From NCBI GenBank assembly GCA_009692605.1, contig SHYV01000021.1, positions 1-33,267 on the forward strand: 33,267 nt of DNA, written 5' to 3'. The DNA is from Myxococcales bacterium (lineage in GTDB: Bacteria; Myxococcota_A; UBA796; SXON01). Positions 7,910 through 14,998 of this stretch are shown here, one piece after another. The notes below the pieces were generated by a model. It was given only the letters and a program-made list of their open reading frames with translations, was not told the DNA's origin and searched no databases. The translations under genes and the position numbers were made by a program. The stretch's first letter is position 1; every line of letters begins with the position of its first letter.

Positions 7910-8317
7910 ATGCCGCGAGCCCAATGTCATGTGCCTCCGGGCCTGAACACGCTGGGTTCCCTGGTCGGCGCGGTGCTCGCGTTGGCCAACGAGGGCTGCG
8001 GCTCGGCCGCTACCTTTGGCGTCGACTTGAACCGGTACACCTGCGAGCGGCAGTACGAGTGCGCTCAGGGAGCGTTTGACAAAGTGTACGGCGACGTCGG
8101 CGAGTGCAGGGCCGAGCTCGACGAGATCAACGGGCCGATTTTCGCCTGCGAGGTGCGGAGCTGTGAGTACGACGCATCGCGGGCCCGGGAGTGCCTCCAC
8201 GACGTTCAGTCGGCGGATTGCGAGGAGGTCGTCGATGGCTCGGCCTGGGCGCACTGTGGTGACGTGTTCGTGGCGTGCGACGAGACTGCGTTGCGTGCGT
8301 GCATCGGGGCGTATTGA
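7910..8317 (+). CDS. Cys-rich exported protein, second of a tandem pair
   Basis: This 135-residue paralogue of the preceding protein shares its ten Cys at identical spacing and several flanking positions (for example C-E-R-Q-Y-E-C against C-A-R-L-E-E-C). The other residues are largely diverged, so the duplication is old. The N-terminus has a hydrophobic stretch (LGSLVGAVLALANEGC) with Cys30 in a poor lipobox-like context. The start is uncertain: ATG 7910 lies 5 bases after the previous stop, and an in-frame GTG at 7880 would overlap the previous gene. The stop TGA shares its last base with the ATG of fni. Function unknown. Confidence 0.75.
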   Translation: MPRAQCHVPPGLNTLGSLVGAVLALANEGCGSAATFGVDLNRYTCERQYECAQGAFDKVYGDVGECRAELDEINGPIFACEVRSCEYDASRARECLHDVQSADCEEVVDGSAWAHCGDVFVACDETALRACIGAY

Positions 8318-9375
8318 TGCCAGATCCACGCGCTGGCGCACCCGTACCGATCGGTGTCCGCAAGGCCGACCACATCGCGCTCTGTCTGGACGGCGACGTC
8401 GGCTTCCGGACCAAGACCAACCTGTTCGACGACGTCGAACTGGTGCACGACGCGCTCCCGGATCTGGCGCTCGACGACATCGATCTATCCACAGTGTTCG
8501 CCGGAAAGACGCTCCGCGCGCCCTTGATCATCGCTGCCATGACGGGCGGCACGGCCGCCGCAGTAAAGATCAACCGGGATCTTGCCCGCTGTGCCCAACG
8601 GTTCGGGATCGGCTTTGCCTTTGGCAGCCAGCGGCCGCTCCTGGTCGGGGGCGTTCAGGATGGCTACCACGTCCGGGACGTCGCCCCTGACGTTTTGGTG
8701 CTCGGAAATATTGGCGTGGTTCAGGCCCGGGAGACCAGCTCGCATCGGCTCCGCAGCCTGGTGGACGAGACCGGCTGCGACGCGCTCTGCGTGCACCTGA
8801 ACCCCGCAATGGAGGTCGTTCAGCCGGGCGGGGATCGCGACTTCCGTGGGGGCATGCATACCATCCGGCGCCTTGTGGAGGAGCTTGGGGTGCCGATCGT
8901 GGTGAAGGAGACCGGGTGCGGGTTGTCCCGGAGCGTGGGGACCCGGCTACGCGCGCTGGGGGTGACCCACGTGGATACGTCCGGGGCGGGGGGCACGTCC
9001 TGGGTGGCCGTCGAGACCGCCCGGGTCCAAGACCCCGCTGCCCGCGCTGTTGGCGAGCGCTTTCGGGACTGGGGCATCCCGACAGCCGCCAGCGTATTGC
9101 AGCTGGCGGGGCTCGGACTGACGGTGTGCGCGACGGGTGGCGTCTCCAACGGGCTGGAAATTGCGAAGGCCCTGGCGCTCGGGGCAACGTGCGGCGGAGT
9201 CGCTCGGCCGTTCCTGCAGGCTCAAGCGCGGGGAGACCTCGATGACGCTGTCCAGATCGTGATCGAAGAGCTGCGCGTCGCCTGCTTGCTGACTGGTGCA
9301 CGGTCCGCGCGTGCGTTGGCGGATGTGCCCTGCGTGATCGGCGGACGGCTGCGCGCGTGGGCCCCGGCGCGGTGA
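8317..9375 (+). CDS. fni: Isopentenyl-diphosphate delta-isomerase, type 2 (FMN-dependent)
   Basis: This enzyme interconverts isopentenyl and dimethylallyl diphosphate using reduced FMN and Mg2+, typically in organisms with a mevalonate pathway. The 352-residue protein has the family motifs in order: RKADHI (15-20), AAMTGG (74-79), GSQRPLL (103-109), HLNPAME (160-166), QPGGDRDF, VKETGCG (196-202), DTSGAGGTSW (220-229) and ATGGVSNG (272-279). The well-studied enzymes have Gln before the Mg-binding Glu (H-L-N-x-x-Q-E). Here that position is Met165, so catalysis may differ. ATG 8317 is chosen because it overlaps the preceding stop (TGATG) and gives the normal length. An upstream in-frame start at 8275 is inside the Cys-rich gene. 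Confidence 0.92.
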   Translation: MPDPRAGAPVPIGVRKADHIALCLDGDVGFRTKTNLFDDVELVHDALPDLALDDIDLSTVFAGKTLRAPLIIAAMTGGTAAAVKINRDLARCAQRFGIGFAFGSQRPLLVGGVQDGYHVRDVAPDVLVLGNIGVVQARETSSHRLRSLVDETGCDALCVHLNPAMEVVQPGGDRDFRGGMHTIRRLVEELGVPIVVKETGCGLSRSVGTRLRALGVTHVDTSGAGGTSWVAVETARVQDPAARAVGERFRDWGIPTAASVLQLAGLGLTVCATGGVSNGLEIAKALALGATCGGVARPFLQAQARGDLDDAVQIVIEELRVACLLTGARSARALADVPCVIGGRLRAWAPAR

Positions 9376-9425
9376 TCGGTTGAGCCCGCCGCGCACCAAC
9401 GTCTGATTCGGGCTACTGCTCAGGC

Positions 9426-9770
9426 ATGCGCTGGTCCCCCATCCTCCGCCTGTCCATCCTCCTCGTCGCGCTGTTGGCCGCGGGGATGTTCACCGTGCAA
9501 AACCTCTCGCGTACGACGCTGCTCTCCTTCGATGTGTACCTTTACGCATGGCGCCTCGCTTCACCGGTGGCGGTCCCGGCGTTGATTTGGGGGAGCTTCC
9601 TGTCCGGCTTTGCGGTAGCTGGTTTGATGGGGTGGATGCGCCGGAGCGGGCTGGCCCGCACGGTGAGCCGGCTCGAGCAGGAGGCGCTCCTCCGCTCTGC
9701 AGGGCGACCCGCTGGTGCGGCCCCGCCTGCGGACGCGACCGCGTCCCCCGGGGACGACTGGGGCCGATAG
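9426..9770 (+). CDS. LapA-domain (DUF1049-like) small inner-membrane protein
   Basis: This is a 114-residue membrane protein with two TM helices (about 8-24 and 47-69) separated by a short hydrophilic hairpin. The hairpin contains VQNLSRTTLLSFDVYL, which resembles the N-Q-x-x-x-v-x-l-x-F pattern of the LapA / DUF1049 domain. In E. coli LapA acts with LapB in control of lipopolysaccharide assembly. No lapB is in this window. A cytoplasmic helix (RTVSRLEQEALL) and an Ala/Pro-rich tail end the protein. The stop is 4 bases from the stop of the convergent hydrolase gene. Confidence 0.68.
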   Translation: MRWSPILRLSILLVALLAAGMFTVQNLSRTTLLSFDVYLYAWRLASPVAVPALIWGSFLSGFAVAGLMGWMRRSGLARTVSRLEQEALLRSAGRPAGAAPPADATASPGDDWGR

Positions 9771-9774
9771 CGTC

Positions 9775-10713
9775 CTACGGTCTGGCGAACCCGTTGACGC
9801 GCTGGTTCAGGAAGCGTTGGACCCGGTGATGGATGTTCTCGGGTTGCTCGATGAGCGCAGCGTGGCTGGCATCGGCTAGGACGAGCAGCTCCGCGCCGGG
9901 GATGGTCTTGACGATCTTCCGGGACAACCACATCGGCGTGAACGCGTCGCGCTCCGCGGCCACGATCAGGGCCGGAACTGCGATCCGGGGCAACACATCC
10001 CAGGCGTCGTGCTTCTGCACCTCGAGCACGTTGTGAAGGAATACGCGAAGGTCGAGCCGGGAGATGTGGCCGAGGTACTTCACCATGTCTTCCCGCCGGG
10101 CGTAGACGGGGTCGACGAGATCGAACCGCCACGTGACGAACCACGCGAGCGGGCTCCTCAGCAGCGGCCGCATGATGGAATGGGCACCCGCGCCCCGGCG
10201 ATCCACCAGGCGCGAGGCGATCTCGAAGATGCGGGGTGAACCGGAATAGTCGAAGAAGGTCTCGAGCGTCCTGCCGGCGCTCCCCAGCATCGGGACGATG
10301 GCGCTCACCCGGTCGGCGTGCGTTCGGTAGTATTCGAACAGCACCTGACATCCCATGGAATGGCCGACGAGCACGATCGGCGCCTCTCCGGCGACATCTC
10401 CCACCACCGCGTCCAGATCGGCGGCAAAGCGCTCGATGGACATGTCGGCCGTCTGCCAATCATCGACCCGATCGCTGCGGCCGTGGGCCCGGTAGTCCCA
10501 AACCACGACCGTGTAGTCGCGGGCGAAGAACTCGACGAAATAGCGCCAGAAGTAGGTGCTGACGCCGACGCCGTTGTTGCAGATGAGGATCGGGCCTTGT
10601 CCCACGGCGCGCCAGTACAGCCGCACGCCGTCATCGGCGCGGGCGAATCCGGATCGAATGCAGGGCTCAGCCACGGCGGGTGGCGTACCAGCATCGGAGG
10701 GGGAGGCGTTCAT
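9775..10713 (-). CDS. Alpha/beta hydrolase
   Basis: This is a 312-residue alpha/beta hydrolase with a complete predicted triad: Ser119 in the nucleophile elbow GHSMG, Asp256 in AERDAFTP, and His284 in DASHAAL. The N-terminal sheet reads RLYWRAVGQGPILICNNGVG, where the usual HG of the oxyanion-hole motif is replaced by NN. A helical cap lies around residues 150-235. There is no signal peptide, so it is probably cytoplasmic. The substrate cannot be inferred. The ATG lies only 10 bases downstream of the 3' end of tRNA-Ala and lacks a visible Shine-Dalgarno. The gene may therefore be read from the tRNA promoter, or the start may be slightly downstream. Confidence 0.87.
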   Translation of the reverse strand: MNASPSDAGTPPAVAEPCIRSGFARADDGVRLYWRAVGQGPILICNNGVGVSTYFWRYFVEFFARDYTVVVWDYRAHGRSDRVDDWQTADMSIERFAADLDAVVGDVAGEAPIVLVGHSMGCQVLFEYYRTHADRVSAIVPMLGSAGRTLETFFDYSGSPRIFEIASRLVDRRGAGAHSIMRPLLRSPLAWFVTWRFDLVDPVYARREDMVKYLGHISRLDLRVFLHNVLEVQKHDAWDVLPRIAVPALIVAAERDAFTPMWLSRKIVKTIPGAELLVLADASHAALIEQPENIHHRVQRFLNQRVNGFARP

Positions 10714-10723
10714 CGTTAGGGGG

Positions 10724-10796
10724 TGGAGAAGACCGGAATCGAACCGGCGACCTCCGCATTGCGAACGCGGCGCTCTACCAATTGAGCTACTTCCCC
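10724..10796 (-). tRNA. tRNA-Ala (anticodon CGC)
   Basis: The minus strand folds into a full cloverleaf of 73 bases. The acceptor GGGGAAG pairs with CTTCTCC, including the G3-U70 wobble that identifies alanine tRNAs. The D arm is GCTCAATTGGTAGAGC, the anticodon stem-loop is CCGCG-TTCGCAA-TGCGG, and the T arm has GGTTCGATTCC. The anticodon CGC reads GCG, a common Ala codon in GC-rich genomes. The bases after the discriminator A are CCC, so CCA is not encoded. Confidence 0.96.
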
Positions 10797-10808
10797 AGCG
10801 GCGGGCAC

Positions 10809-10837
10809 CATGTAGCTGAGCTGGCCGGGCGTGTCAA
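10809..10837 (-). promoter_or_regulatory. Sigma70-type promoter for tRNA-Ala
   Basis: On the minus strand a perfect -35 box TTGACA (10832-10837) is followed by a 17-base spacer and a TACATG -10-like box (10809-10814). The tRNA begins 12 bases further on. This is the only consensus -35 with correct spacing I noticed in the intergenic regions. It lies in the 44-base gap after the stop of the J-like gene. Confidence 0.7.
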
Positions 10838-10840
10838 GGC

Positions 10841-12748
10841 TTAGGGGCTGCCGCCAGTGAGCCGGAGCAAGGTGTCGACCTCCCCATAGTCGCCCGCTAC
10901 GGCGCCGAACCGCATCGTCCGGAAGACTCGCCGGATGCATCTCCGATCGTCGGGACTGGCGTCCGCGGGCTCCAGCAGCTCTACGTTTCGGGCGATGCCG
11001 GTCGGGTCGACCATCGCCTTGAAATGGGCGTCAACCGCTCCGCGAATCGGGAGGCACGCAGCGAGCGCGGTGGCGTGGGTCTGGACGACTTTTGCGGCCG
11101 TACGGTCGAGCGCTACGGCTGTCGCACCGGCCGGCGGCGTCCAGTCCATCGCATCGGTCAGCTCCAGCTGGATTCGGCGCTCGATGCTCCTGCCACCCTC
11201 CAGTTGGACGAGCTCGTCGTGGGCTCCGAAGCCGTCGGCCTCGACCCGGATGCGGATCGGAGCATCGGGGTTGGTTGCGCGGTACTCCACCGTGCCGCCG
11301 TTGCCGACCACCAAGCCGTTGACGAAGACTTGGTCGGCAGGGGGGTCGAGCAGAAGCGTGAGCACGGCGTCGTTGGTGTGCGGGCCGTGGATCACCCCCG
11401 ATGCGACGAGCGCTGCGAACCCGAGCAGCAGGAGCGCGCCCGCTGCGAGGGCCTTCGGCACGGCGGACCGCCTCGACACCTTGAAGGTGATGGTCCTCCG
11501 CTCGCCGTGCTCGGTGATCAGGGTCAGGGCTGCGGAAGCGGTTCGCCTCGGCATGCGATCTGCGTGGACCAACACCTCGACCACCTGGGTAAGCAGGTTC
11601 GGGTCAAGCTGTGGCTTCACGATTTCCAGCCAGTCGTGGTCGGCGACGACGCGCCCGGGCATTCTGCCGTCTCCCTGATTTCGCACGATGAGCCGATGCC
11701 GGACCTTGGGCTCGCCTGTCCGGAGGACGACGGTGTCGGCGACATCCATGGCGAGCTTTGGGCCGCGGAGCCGGACAGGTTCCAGATCGGAGAGATCTAA
11801 GGGTTTTGGCTCCGATCTGGGTGGTGGTGGCGGCCGAGGAGGGGCTGCGCTCTGTGGCGGCACGGGCGCCGGCAGCACGGGCATGGGCAGCACGGGCATC
11901 GGCGGCACGGGCATGGGCAGCACGGGCATCGGCGGCAAGTGCGCCAGGCTCGGCGGCGGCATGTCGAGGAAGGGGCCGCTCGCGACCGATTCGGCAGTCT
12001 GGCCCTGGGGCGTCGGCCCAGGCGTGTACCCCGGCGACCCGTCTGGGCGGCGCCCGCCGGACTGGGACCATCGCTCGCGCTGAGCATCGTAGCGGGCGCG
12101 GCGGGCAGGATCCCGGAGCACCGTCCACGCCTGATCCAGGCCGTTCAGCATCTCGGCGGACAGCGCCAAGTCGTTGAGGTTCCTGGCCCAGCGGTACCGG
12201 ACACGGTACGCCTGCTCCAGCTGCTCCAAGGTGCTGGTTGGCTCCGCCTGAAGTGCTTCGTAGAAGTCGATCATGCTGGGCGGCGGCGTCGTTTCGTCGT
12301 CTGTGGTCCGACTCAACCCCGCTGCAGCCAGCGCTTCTCCGATCTGCTGGCTGACGAGCGCCTCAGCGAGCCCGAGCTCCCGGCCTTGGTTGCGAACAGC
12401 CTTCTCTACCGTCGGGCTGAACTCGCCTTCGCTAAGGATCCCGCGGATGTACACGCGGAAGCTCTCCACGTTCCGATGGGCGTGGGATGACGCCGTGTGG
12501 GCGCGATAGTCTTCTGGCTCTTCGGTGAGGGCCTTTCGGATCAGCGCGTTTTGCTTGATCAGAAATAGTGCTTCTACCTTAAATTTTGGGTTTGACTGCT
12601 GTCCCTGAGCCCAGCTCCGGCGCTTCTTGATGACGGCTTCGACATCAGATGTGTCCGACTCCTCAGGCACCCCGTAGTACGCATAGAGCGACGTCTGGCC
12701 CACGGTGGCCAGGAAGCGATCAAGCTCTTCTAGCTCTCGACGATCCAT
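10841..12748 (-). CDS. Membrane-spanning J-like protein with PEGA and AgmX/TonB-C-like domains
   Basis: This 635-residue protein is not a standard DnaJ. Residues 18-85 and 158-226 each look like a J domain (YYGVPEESD...; DFYEALQAEP... ending LRDPARRARYD). In both, the HPD loop that stimulates Hsp70 is absent, with a Trp-Ala pair near its place (RRSWAQ, RYRWAR). A helical segment lies between them. A Pro-rich repeat region (262-312) follows, then a beta-rich BACON-like domain (about 320-425). One TM helix (about 430-454) is preceded by basic residues, which predicts N-in, C-out topology. Next come a PEGA-like domain (460-530) and an AgmX/TonB-C-like end with Cys565 and Cys604. It is the last gene of the Hsp70 cassette, 39 bases after the second Hsp70. 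Domain calls are by pattern and are tentative, except the TM helix. Confidence 0.8.
   Translation of the reverse strand: MDRRELEELDRFLATVGQTSLYAYYGVPEESDTSDVEAVIKKRRSWAQGQQSNPKFKVEALFLIKQNALIRKALTEEPEDYRAHTASSHAHRNVESFRVYIRGILSEGEFSPTVEKAVRNQGRELGLAEALVSQQIGEALAAAGLSRTTDDETTPPPSMIDFYEALQAEPTSTLEQLEQAYRVRYRWARNLNDLALSAEMLNGLDQAWTVLRDPARRARYDAQRERWSQSGGRRPDGSPGYTPGPTPQGQTAESVASGPFLDMPPPSLAHLPPMPVLPMPVPPMPVLPMPVLPAPVPPQSAAPPRPPPPPRSEPKPLDLSDLEPVRLRGPKLAMDVADTVVLRTGEPKVRHRLIVRNQGDGRMPGRVVADHDWLEIVKPQLDPNLLTQVVEVLVHADRMPRRTASAALTLITEHGERRTITFKVSRRSAVPKALAAGALLLLGFAALVASGVIHGPHTNDAVLTLLLDPPADQVFVNGLVVGNGGTVEYRATNPDAPIRIRVEADGFGAHDELVQLEGGRSIERRIQLELTDAMDWTPPAGATAVALDRTAAKVVQTHATALAACLPIRGAVDAHFKAMVDPTGIARNVELLEPADASPDDRRCIRRVFRTMRFGAVAGDYGEVDTLLRLTGGSP
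11881..11940 (-). repeat. 30-bp tandem repeat encoding a Pro-Met-Pro-Val region
   Basis: Two 30-base units, identical except for the last three bases, each built of two related 15-base halves, lie inside the J-like gene. They encode alternating PMPVL/PMPVP pentapeptides in the cytoplasmic Pro-rich linker. The unit length keeps the frame, so linker length may vary among strains. Confidence 0.88.
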
Positions 12749-12787
12749 CTATCGTAGCCTCTATCAGGTAATGGCCCCGCTAACGGG

Positions 12788-14395
12788 TCAGTGGACCGTC
12801 GCTGCGGCCACTCTCGTCCTTGCGGCGTCGAACCCTTCGGAAGAGAGTGCCCCTTTCAGTACGATGCGGGCGCGGCGTGAGAGCCGCGTCTCGATGTCGG
12901 TGACGTCGACCTCAAGCAACTGGTTCATGGTGTACCGGTACACCACTTCGATTGGCGTGCCCCGAGGGCGTGGCGGCAGGTTGTCGAGGATGACCTCGCC
13001 GATGACAGTGACCTCGTCTGGGTGGGTCCCGACCCCCTCGGTCACCTCCACGCGCACGGCGGTCATTCCGTCGTACGCGTAGGCAAACCGGCCGCGGCGT
13101 TCGCAGGGCAGGGGGGTGAACTCAGGGATCAACGTGACGACACGCTGGTTGAGTTGGACGTCGAGGGCGACCATGCCGAGCGTGTGGCTGGCGACATCGG
13201 CGATGCGTAGCCCGGGCAGCGTACCGGCACCCGGGTTGGGCTCGGCCGGTGCCGACGTCTCTGGGGGCCCGGGCTCATTTGTCTCATTGAGCATGTTCGA
13301 ACGCCAGTTATGGAAAGCGAGGTGCTGTGGTCGGTGGCGGAGTACGGCGGCGAGGGCTGCTCCAAGCGCCACGCACTCGTCCGGGTTGATGCCGACCACT
13401 GGGGCCTTGCCCGAGAGTCTGCCCATCATCTCTGCGACTGCTGGCATTCGGGTCGATCCGCCTGTGAGCAGGATGTCGTCGATTTCAGCCCAGCTCATCT
13501 TGGCCTTCTCGAGGACCAGTCCGCAGGTATCCGCACACTGTCCAAGCAGATCCTTCGTGATGTCTTCGAACTCTTCACGCATGACGGGTACAATCGTCCG
13601 GTGACCCCGAAAGTTCACGGGGATCACCGCTCGCGGCTTCGTGGACAGCGAGATCTTCGCGTGGAGGCACCGCTCGTACAGCTCCTGATGGGTCTGCGCC
13701 TCGTCGCGGGGGTCGACGCCGAATTTCTGGACGAACTGATCGGCGACGTGGTTCAGCAGCCTGTCGTCCCAGTCCTTTCCACCTAGCTCGGCGTTACCGT
13801 CGGTGGCGATGGTACGGAGCGTGGTCCCCCGGAGCTCCATCACGGTGACGTCGAACGTCCCACCGCCAAGGTCGAAGACCAGGAGGTGCCGGTCGCCACC
13901 TTTGCGCTCCACGCCGTACGCGATGGCCGCTGCGGTGGGCTCGTTGATGATCGACAGGCCGCTGAAACCTGCGAGAGCGCCGGCCTCGGCGGTGGCTCCG
14001 CGCTGCGCGCTGTTGAAGTAGGCCGGCACGGTGATCACCGCGTTCTTCACGGGGTGACCCAGCGCCTCCTCAGCGTCGTCCTTGAGCTTACGTAGGATGA
14101 ACGAGGAGAGCTCCTGCGGGCCGTACCTTCGGCCGAACAGTTCGGTGGTGTGGCCCTCCTCCCCCATGTGCCGTTTGATGAAGCGCACAACATTGGATGC
14201 GTCCACCAGGACCATCTTGACCGCTTCGTCGCCGACTACGCACTCATCCCGCTCGTAGAAGTGGATGACCGAAGCGGTGGTCCGCTGCCCTTCGCCGTTG
14301 GGAATGACGACGGGCTTGCCGAACGCATCCACGTAGGCGACCGCTGAAAAGGTTGTCCCGAGGTCGATGCCCAGAATGATCCCGTCGTCAGGCAC
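12788..14395 (-). CDS. Hsp70-family chaperone lacking the lid domain
   Basis: This 535-residue Hsp70 has an intact ATPase domain: DLGTTFSAVAY (11-21), NEPTAAAIAYG (151-161), DLGGGTFDV (175-183) and LTGGSTRMP (310-318). An unusual Pro/Glu-rich insertion (about 352-392) follows. The linker region then reads LRIADVASHTLGMV in place of the usual VLLLDVTPLSLGI. A substrate-binding beta domain follows to about residue 515. The protein ends there, so the roughly 100-residue alpha-helical lid and C-terminal tail of DnaK (638 residues in E. coli) are missing. The start is GTG 14395, 6 bases after grpE. As the second Hsp70 in the same transcription unit, it probably works with the adjacent GrpE and J-like protein rather than as the general DnaK. 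Confidence 0.9.
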   Translation of the reverse strand: MPDDGIILGIDLGTTFSAVAYVDAFGKPVVIPNGEGQRTTASVIHFYERDECVVGDEAVKMVLVDASNVVRFIKRHMGEEGHTTELFGRRYGPQELSSFILRKLKDDAEEALGHPVKNAVITVPAYFNSAQRGATAEAGALAGFSGLSIINEPTAAAIAYGVERKGGDRHLLVFDLGGGTFDVTVMELRGTTLRTIATDGNAELGGKDWDDRLLNHVADQFVQKFGVDPRDEAQTHQELYERCLHAKISLSTKPRAVIPVNFRGHRTIVPVMREEFEDITKDLLGQCADTCGLVLEKAKMSWAEIDDILLTGGSTRMPAVAEMMGRLSGKAPVVGINPDECVALGAALAAVLRHRPQHLAFHNWRSNMLNETNEPGPPETSAPAEPNPGAGTLPGLRIADVASHTLGMVALDVQLNQRVVTLIPEFTPLPCERRGRFAYAYDGMTAVRVEVTEGVGTHPDEVTVIGEVILDNLPPRPRGTPIEVVYRYTMNQLLEVDVTDIETRLSRRARIVLKGALSSEGFDAARTRVAAATVH

Positions 14396-14401
14396 GCGGG
14401 G

Positions 14402-14998
14402 CTACTCTCGTGAGTTGGTGCGGGGCTCACCGCTGCCACCCGGTACGCCGCTCTCCCGGCCACCTACGCCGACCGCGGTCTCGCCCTCCGCCTCGATCCC
14501 GAACCGCGCGACAGCTACTTCTTCTGCTCTGAGCTGTTTTTCACCTCGCACGAACCCGCGCTTCAGCACGGCCTGAACCTTCCAGTCGTCGTCGGCTGTG
14601 GGCGCGGCGACCACTCGGACGGCCTTGTGAAGCTTACGGTCGAAGCGCTCTATGCTCTCGCAGGGCACGACATCCCGGCGGTAGAGCATCTCCAAAAACT
14701 CGTCGAGCAGGTACTGGAAGCTGTCGGCGATCACGTCGCTGCTCATCTCCTGCCGGGCCAGAGACTGCTGGAACCAGTTCAGGCTGTCGTAGAACAGGAG
14801 CAGGTCAAGGAGGAAGGGCTTCTCTTGCTGGAAGACGAAGTCGTCCTTGTACTGACGGAGCTCCTCATAGAGGTGATCGAACGCCTTCTGCTGGGTGTCG
14901 TCCTGCTTCATCCGGGCTTCGATCAAGTCGTGGAGGGCCTGAAGCCGCGCCCCGATGGCTGCGGCGCCTGGCCCGTCGATCGACGGATCACCCGCCAT
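14402..14998 (-). CDS. grpE: Divergent GrpE-type nucleotide exchange factor
   Basis: The 198-residue protein has the GrpE layout: a long N-terminal helix (about 15-60, coiled-coil-like), a helical bundle (60-110), and a beta-wing domain. The wing reads IERFDRKLHKAVRVV and then AVLKRGFVRGEKQLRAEEVAVARFG, close to the GrpE pattern FDPNLHEAV...LQKGY...GRVLRPAMVVV. GrpE releases ADP from Hsp70. The C-terminal 30 residues are a Gly/Glu-rich tail. Its ATG lies inside the 3' end of the upstream Hsp70-VWA gene (11-base overlap), and the second Hsp70 starts 6 bases downstream, so the three are almost certainly cotranscribed. It is probably a dedicated second GrpE, comparable to GrpS next to SglK in Myxococcus xanthus. 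Confidence 0.85.
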   Translation of the reverse strand: MAGDPSIDGPGAAAIGARLQALHDLIEARMKQDDTQQKAFDHLYEELRQYKDDFVFQQEKPFLLDLLLFYDSLNWFQQSLARQEMSSDVIADSFQYLLDEFLEMLYRRDVVPCESIERFDRKLHKAVRVVAAPTADDDWKVQAVLKRGFVRGEKQLRAEEVAVARFGIEAEGETAVGVGGRESGVPGGSGEPRTNSRE

